In this document: positions 45,777 through 48,249 of the stretch, in pieces
How the letters are laid out: every line of letters begins with the position of its first letter
Position numbering within the stretch: the stretch's first letter is position 1
Source of the DNA: Candidatus Zixiibacteriota bacterium
GTDB taxonomy: Bacteria > Zixibacteria > MSB-5A5 > GN15 > PGXB01
Direction: 5' to 3'
NCBI GenBank assembly: GCA_900498245.1
Contig: LS998015.1
Location: 3,185,850-3,234,098, forward strand
DNA: 48,249 nucleotides
The notes under the pieces: model-generated
Told to the model about the DNA's origin: nothing
Databases searched by the model: none
The model's input: only the letters and a program-made list of their open reading frames with translations
Program-made: the position numbers and the translations under genes

Positions 45777-45799
45777 GGCACGGCACGCCGTGCCACTAC
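45777..45799 (-). repeat. GTAG-headed REP-like palindrome, family D copy 2
   Basis: Minus strand GTAG-T, then arms GGCACGG/CCGTGCC with loop CGTG. It differs from copy 1 at matched stem positions and lies 43 bp away in the opposite orientation (BIME-like). Confidence 0.8.
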
Positions 45800-45825
45800 G
45801 CCAATGATGTTATGATAAAAGCAAA

Positions 45826-47247
45826 TCACTTATCATAATACAGGTAAAACTCCCAGGGATGGGGGCGAACACGCAACTGCTCCACATCACGGCGCTTCAA
45901 TGTCACCCAGGTTTCGATTAAATCCTCGGTGAAAACCCCGGCCTTAAGAAGAAACTTATGATCTTCCTCCAGCGCATCGAGCGCCTCGGTCAGCGAGGTC
46001 GGCAGAAGGGGAATTTTGGCCAGTTCGGCTTCCGGCAAATGCGTTATATCTTTATTAAACGGCTCCCCCGGATCAATCTTGTTTTGAATCCCATCCAGCC
46101 CGGCCATTATCATCGCGGCGTAGGCCAGATACGGGTTACAGGTGCCGTCGGGAGGACGGAACTCCATCCGGTGATGTTTGGGATTACGCAGATATCCCGG
46201 AATCCTGATACAGGCGGTGCGATTGCCGACCGAATATGTCCCCCGCACCGGGGCCTCGAAACCGGGAATCAGCCGCTTGTAGGAATTGGTCGACGGATTA
46301 GTGAGGGCCAGAAGCGCGGCGGCATGTTTCAGAAGGCCGCCGACATAGTACGACCCGATTTTGGAAAGCATCGCCGGTCCCTTTTTATCGTAGAAAATCG
46401 AGCCGTTCTTATTGGCCAGATACTGATGCACATGCATCCCGCTGCCCGGTTCGTTGAAGAGCGGCTTTGGCATGAAGGTCGCGGAACGCCCCCGCCGGAA
46501 AGCGTGATTGCGGATAATATATTTGACCATCATGGAATGATCGGCCACCCGGACCATGGTATCCATCGCGGTTTCAATCTCATGCTGTCCGGCCCCGCCG
46601 ACTTCATGGTGATGGTACTTGATCGGAATTCCGACTTCGGCCAGAAGGGTGGTGATTTCGGAGCGAAGGTTGAAAGTCTGGTCCTTGGGAGGCGCCGCAT
46701 GGTAACCGCCCTTGTACTGCACTTTATAGCCGAGGTTGTTGGCCCCTTCACGTCCGGCCGCGTTCCACTCGGCTTCATCGGAATCGATAAAATAGTACCC
46801 CTCGCGCGGTCCCTGACTGAACCGAACATCCTCAAATAAATAAAATTCGAATTCCGGCCCGAGAATGGCATCGGTCCCCGGCAGAAGTTTTTTCAGGTAT
46901 TTATCGGCATCGCGAATCACCCGCCGCGGATTGCGCGCAAATGGCGCAATGCCGCCGTCGACCGCCATGAAATCGCAAATAAAGGACAGGGTCGGTTTCT
47001 CGAAAAACGGGTCAACGAAGGCGGTCTCGGGATCGGGCACCACCAGCATGTCGCCCCGTTCGATCCGGGCGAACCCGGGAAGCGAGGACCCGTCGACCCC
47101 CACGCCGATATCGAACAGATCGGCTTTCAGGCTCGACACCGGCTGGGTGATATGATGCCATTCGCCAAGGAGGTCACAAAATTTTATATCGATATATTCG
47201 ATATTCTTTTCTTTCGCAAGTTTAGTCAGTTTTTCCAGCGCCGTCAT
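45826..47247 (-). CDS. glnA: Glutamine synthetase, type I
   Basis: 473 residues from ATG 47247 (AGGAG seven bases upstream); the longer frame to 47283 is not supported. Signatures: KFCDLLGEWHHITQP, DGSSLPGF, GPEFEFYLFE, GGAGQHEIE, GSGMHVHQYL, NPSTNSYKRLIPGFEAPV and NRTACIRIP. It makes glutamine from glutamate, ammonia and ATP as a dodecamer. At the E. coli Tyr397 adenylylation site (KNLYDLP) this protein has KDITHLP, so control by GlnE-type adenylylation is not expected. C-terminal RPHPWEFYLYYDK is complete. Confidence 0.96.
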   Translation of the reverse strand: MTALEKLTKLAKEKNIEYIDIKFCDLLGEWHHITQPVSSLKADLFDIGVGVDGSSLPGFARIERGDMLVVPDPETAFVDPFFEKPTLSFICDFMAVDGGIAPFARNPRRVIRDADKYLKKLLPGTDAILGPEFEFYLFEDVRFSQGPREGYYFIDSDEAEWNAAGREGANNLGYKVQYKGGYHAAPPKDQTFNLRSEITTLLAEVGIPIKYHHHEVGGAGQHEIETAMDTMVRVADHSMMVKYIIRNHAFRRGRSATFMPKPLFNEPGSGMHVHQYLANKNGSIFYDKKGPAMLSKIGSYYVGGLLKHAAALLALTNPSTNSYKRLIPGFEAPVRGTYSVGNRTACIRIPGYLRNPKHHRMEFRPPDGTCNPYLAYAAMIMAGLDGIQNKIDPGEPFNKDITHLPEAELAKIPLLPTSLTEALDALEEDHKFLLKAGVFTEDLIETWVTLKRRDVEQLRVRPHPWEFYLYYDK

Positions 47248-47285
47248 TATCAATCTCCTGTAAAATTTGACAATTTTGCCCATTT

Positions 47286-47337
47286 AATTTAATAATTCCG
47301 CCCCAAAAGGCAACCGGAAAGTGAGCGGTTTTCCGGT
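47286..47337 (-). promoter_or_regulatory. glnA promoter with overlapping palindrome
   Basis: Minus strand TTGCCT (47308-47313), 16 bp, TAAATT (47286-47291), start about 47279. An inverted repeat, arms ACCGGAAA/TTTCCGGT (47313-47337, 9-nt centre), abuts and overlaps the -35 box by one base, placing it as a possible operator for nitrogen control. Confidence 0.45.
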
Positions 47338-47465
47338 GCGAAATATTGCCATTGCCAAACTGATAAGATTTCCATTATTAATTGCATATCGGCGGCCGAT
47401 AGACAATAATAGAAACCGCTTGAATAAATGACGGAAGGCCCTATATTAATTATGGTGATAGCCGC

Positions 47466-48116
47466 ATGCCCAATTTACTGAAATTTAATCGTTCTTTCGA
47501 TTTGCTCCCCAATCTGGAGCAGGTCGAAAAATCGCTCCTGGAGAAAGGGTATAATTTTATCGCCGGAGTCGATGAAGCCGGGCGCGGACCGCTGGCCGGA
47601 CCGGTCGTCGCCGCCGCGGTTATCTTTCCCCGGGGAGTAATAATCGAGGGACTCGACGATTCCAAGAAACTCTCGGCCAAAAGGCGCGATTTATTATTCG
47701 ACGAAATCGCCGCGTCGGGGGCCTTCTGCGCGGTCGGCGTGATTGATAATATTACCATCGATAAAATAAATATCCTGCGGGCGTCGCTACTGGCGATGCG
47801 CAAAGCGGTGATATCCCTCAAAACCAAACCGGAGTTTGTGCTGGTCGACGGTTCTCACACCATTCCCAATCTCGACCTGCCGCAATTTTCCATTATCGGC
47901 GGCGATGCCCTCTGCGCCTCGATTTCGGCGGCTTCAATTATCGCCAAAGTGACCCGGGATCGGATCATGGATAAATACCAGGAAATCTATCCGGAATTTT
48001 CGTTCTCGGTTCATCGCGGCTACCCCACCCCTCAGCACCTGAATGAACTCCGCACCAACGGCCCGACCGAAATACACCGCCGCACTTTCCGCCCGGTCGA
48101 GGAAATACTCAAGTAA
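47466..48116 (+). CDS. rnhB: Ribonuclease HII
   Basis: 216 residues. GVDEAGRGPLAGPVVAAAV (Asp36, Glu37), DDSKKLSAKRR, FVLVDGSHT and the C-terminal SIIAKVTRDRIMD and HRGYPTPQH are intact. It removes ribonucleotides and RNA primers from DNA hybrids. Weak GGTGAT ribosome site. Followed after 2 bp by a yraN homologue, a common pairing. Confidence 0.96.
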   Translation: MPNLLKFNRSFDLLPNLEQVEKSLLEKGYNFIAGVDEAGRGPLAGPVVAAAVIFPRGVIIEGLDDSKKLSAKRRDLLFDEIAASGAFCAVGVIDNITIDKINILRASLLAMRKAVISLKTKPEFVLVDGSHTIPNLDLPQFSIIGGDALCASISAASIIAKVTRDRIMDKYQEIYPEFSFSVHRGYPTPQHLNELRTNGPTEIHRRTFRPVEEILK

Positions 48117-48118
48117 TT

Positions 48119-48249
48119 TTGGCTCTGTCCTCTCCCCCAAACCGCCGCTCGCTCGGCAACCGCTACGAAAAACAGGCCGAAAATTTTTTGATCGCCAATG
48201 GCTATCAGATTCTGGCACGGAATATTCATCTGGGCCGAAAAGAAATCGA
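48119..48249 (+). CDS. YraN/UPF0102 family protein (partial, 3' end beyond window)
   Basis: Frame from TTG 48119. RRSLGNRYEKQAENFL, then NGYQILARNIHLGRKEID matches the start of UPF0102 proteins (LG..GE..A..fL...G..il.rN.r...gEID), a restriction-endonuclease-like fold often encoded after rnhB. Only 43 codons are in the window. TTG is chosen because no ATG lies between the rnhB stop and the conserved LG motif. Confidence 0.8.
   Translation, partial: MALSSPPNRRSLGNRYEKQAENFLIANGYQILARNIHLGRKEI

Overview
The window looks like one contiguous chromosomal segment from a Gram-negative bacterium. It has outer-membrane beta-barrel proteins, lipoproteins with lipoboxes, type IV pilus minor pilins, a patatin-BamA fusion and M23/LpoA-like envelope proteins. 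Moderate-to-high GC, FCB-type envelope proteins (DUF4097, PorV/PorQ-like, paired M16 proteins) and many GTAG-headed hairpin repeats would fit a Zixibacteria-like member of the FCB group. That assignment is inference from gene style; there is no rRNA or tRNA here to confirm it. No prophage, CRISPR array or classical insertion sequence was seen.

Layout. 1-2189 (-): a patatin-like phospholipase fused to a BamA-type barrel, cut by the window edge. 2257-7760 (+): a tight operon of a SpoU/TrmH rRNA methyltransferase, a DUF4097 protein, an outer-membrane protein and two M16-fold proteins that both lack the zinc motif. 7824-11667 (-): a minor pilin operon (pilV, two pilW, pilX), ending at a bidirectional terminator. 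12046-19441 (+): aldehyde dehydrogenase, nfo, ychF, lon and bifunctional NAD(P)HX repair enzyme. 19534-21254: a metallo-hydrolase lipoprotein and an aldo/keto-reductase-fold protein without the usual catalytic residues. 21277-22931: the most unusual part. A strong sigma70 promoter and a terminator bracket about 400 nt of densely hairpinned, apparently non-coding DNA, followed by a perfect sigma54 promoter in front of three small genes of unknown function. 23056-25331: dciA and gyrB. 25603-27172: a short MgtE-like transporter and a VOC protein, among repeats.

27405-34943 (-) is a long collinear cluster: pth, rpsF, ssb, rpsR, DUF2232, rplI, bifunctional nuclease, LpoA-like protein, larE and three small unknown proteins. 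Directly upstream of pth sits a REP-associated tyrosine transposase (RAYT) framed by two REP hairpins. At least six more GTAG-type hairpins of three other families lie in intergenic gaps. 35584-40891 (-): a secreted protein, copA, an ECF sigma factor and an M23 peptidase. 41042-43517: an unlisted 46-codon gene, an SDR dehydrogenase, and an Fe-S membrane protein with a degenerate HMA-like partner. 43841-48249: two envelope proteins, an HXXEE membrane protein, glnA, rnhB and the start of a yraN homologue.

Housekeeping functions dominate: translation (pth, rpsF, rpsR, rplI), replication and repair (dciA, gyrB, ssb, nfo, rnhB), proteolysis (lon) and nitrogen assimilation (glnA). The features most worth follow-up are the structured RNA with its sigma54 neighbour, the RAYT/REP system, and several enzymes that keep their fold but have lost catalytic residues.
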